Assembly (NCBI GenBank): GCA_000437435.1 | Contig: FR899626.1 | Location: 1 to 13,532 of the forward strand | DNA: 13,532 bases | Direction of reading: 5' to 3' | Origin: Clostridium sp. CAG:768 | GTDB taxonomy: Bacteria > Cyanobacteriota > Vampirovibrionia > Gastranaerophilales > Gastranaerophilaceae | Part shown: one piece after another, positions 13,155 to 13,532 of the stretch | Numbering within the stretch: the first letter of the stretch is position 1 | Layout: each line of letters starts with the position of its first letter | Position numbers and translations under genes: made by a program | The notes under the pieces: model-generated | Databases searched by the model: none | What the model saw: the letters and a program-made list of their open reading frames with translations, nothing else | Told to the model about the DNA's origin: nothing

Positions 13155-13532
13155 ATACTCTTTTAATTTCTTGGATATCTTGCCACATAAGCCATTTAGG
13201 ACTTCCCTTTTCTCTTGAATCGTTTCTTAAAAGATATGATGGATGAAATATTGGCATCATTTTAGACATATGAGGTCCTTCATACCATTTTCCTCTAATT
13301 TTTGTAATTCCTTGAGTTGTTCCAAGTAGAGAATTTACTGCAACTCGACCACATAATAGTATAATTCTAGGTTTTAGAATTTCTATTTGAGCATCTAGAT
13401 ATTCTTTGCAAGCAGCTTTTTCTCCAGGTAGTGGATCTCGATTTTCGGGAGGACGACATTTTAGAGTGTTGCAAATGTAGACATCTTTTTGTCTTGATAA
13501 ACCAACTGATGCAAAAATTTTATCCAATAATT
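13138..13532 (-). CDS. Family 4 uracil-DNA glycosylase, C-terminal part (5' end outside window)
   Basis: Family 4 UDGs are iron-sulfur enzymes that excise uracil from DNA in base excision repair. The frame is open to the window edge; the codon at 13525-13527 is an internal TTG Leu within LLDKIFASVGLSR. Seen here are DVYICNTLKCRPPENRDP and two of the four cluster cysteines in C-x15-C spacing (KCRPP ... AACKEYL). ILLCGRVAVNSLLG, IRGKWYEG and the catalytic-loop motif HPSYLLR follow, then a C-terminal helix. The N-terminal uracil pocket (GExPG) and first Cys pair lie outside. Its 3' end lies within an inverted repeat shared with the convergent pilin-like gene. Family call is firm. Confidence 0.92.
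   Translation of the reverse strand, partial: LLDKIFASVGLSRQKDVYICNTLKCRPPENRDPLPGEKAACKEYLDAQIEILKPRIILLCGRVAVNSLLGTTQGITKIRGKWYEGPHMSKMMPIFHPSYLLRNDSREKGSPKWLMWQDIQEIKRVYSQMD

Noticed and set aside
13138..13527. Uracil-DNA glycosylase as a complete gene starting at 13527
   Set aside because: That codon is TTG inside LLDKI; the family extends well upstream with the uracil pocket and first Cys pair, so the gene is cut by the window.
1..13532. CRISPR array, tRNA genes, insertion sequences or attachment sites
   Set aside because: No spaced direct repeats, cloverleaf sequence, transposase or terminal inverted repeat pattern was seen; gaps between genes are short.

Overview
The window is strongly AT-rich, densely packed bacterial chromosome using the standard code. 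It holds core genes (polynucleotide phosphorylase, RNase PH, YebC, TsaE/TsaB, a family 4 uracil-DNA glycosylase, an acetolactate synthase) mixed with lineage-specific hypothetical genes. My best guess for the source is an uncultured gut or animal-associated bacterium of the Gastranaerophilales (Melainabacteria, non-photosynthetic relatives of Cyanobacteria). This rests on base composition, a pilin-like protein with an NG..PNK.GyDlF type C-terminal signature, and an MRI.PI.F type N-terminus on one hypothetical protein. No rRNA or taxonomic marker is present, so this is inference. I saw no tRNA, rRNA, CRISPR array or insertion sequence.

Left part, minus strand (1-4093). The 5' half of pnp runs off the left edge, preceded by a leader with a perfect hairpin. 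Upstream lies a unit of three unknown minus-strand genes ending in a clear intrinsic terminator (1134-1157). Two of these genes (3134-4093 and 1591-3078) encode related proteins with a CxxCG knuckle near the N-terminus and an HNH-like motif near the C-terminus, separated by a long helical insert. The third (1195-1491) encodes a 98-residue protein of unknown function. The HNH-like pair is the most likely candidate for something undescribed.

Middle, minus strand (4188-7371). A tight operon runs yebC, GGDEF diguanylate cyclase, tsaE, tsaB. Its junctions overlap by 1, 26 and 4 nt, and an extended -10 promoter precedes yebC. Translation quality control, c-di-GMP signalling and t6A tRNA modification are thus co-transcribed. 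A compact PHP phosphoesterase gene (7430-8047) lies upstream on the same strand with its own AT-rich palindromic terminator.

Right part, mostly plus strand (8099-13120). A divergent start region at 8048-8098 separates the PHP gene from a multi-pass membrane protein, a 77-residue zinc-ribbon protein and rph. A good promoter inside the end of rph drives two tandem small exported Lys/Gln/Glu-rich coiled-coil proteins, closed by a strong terminator (10785-10814). Next come an acetolactate synthase large subunit with several altered conserved positions and no adjacent small subunit, and a membrane-anchored pilin-like protein. The window ends in the C-terminal part of a family 4 uracil-DNA glycosylase on the minus strand, facing the pilin-like gene across a long inverted repeat.

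No gene-free stretch exceeds 300 bases. The longest is 996-1194, holding the pnp leader and promoter and the terminator of the 98-residue gene.
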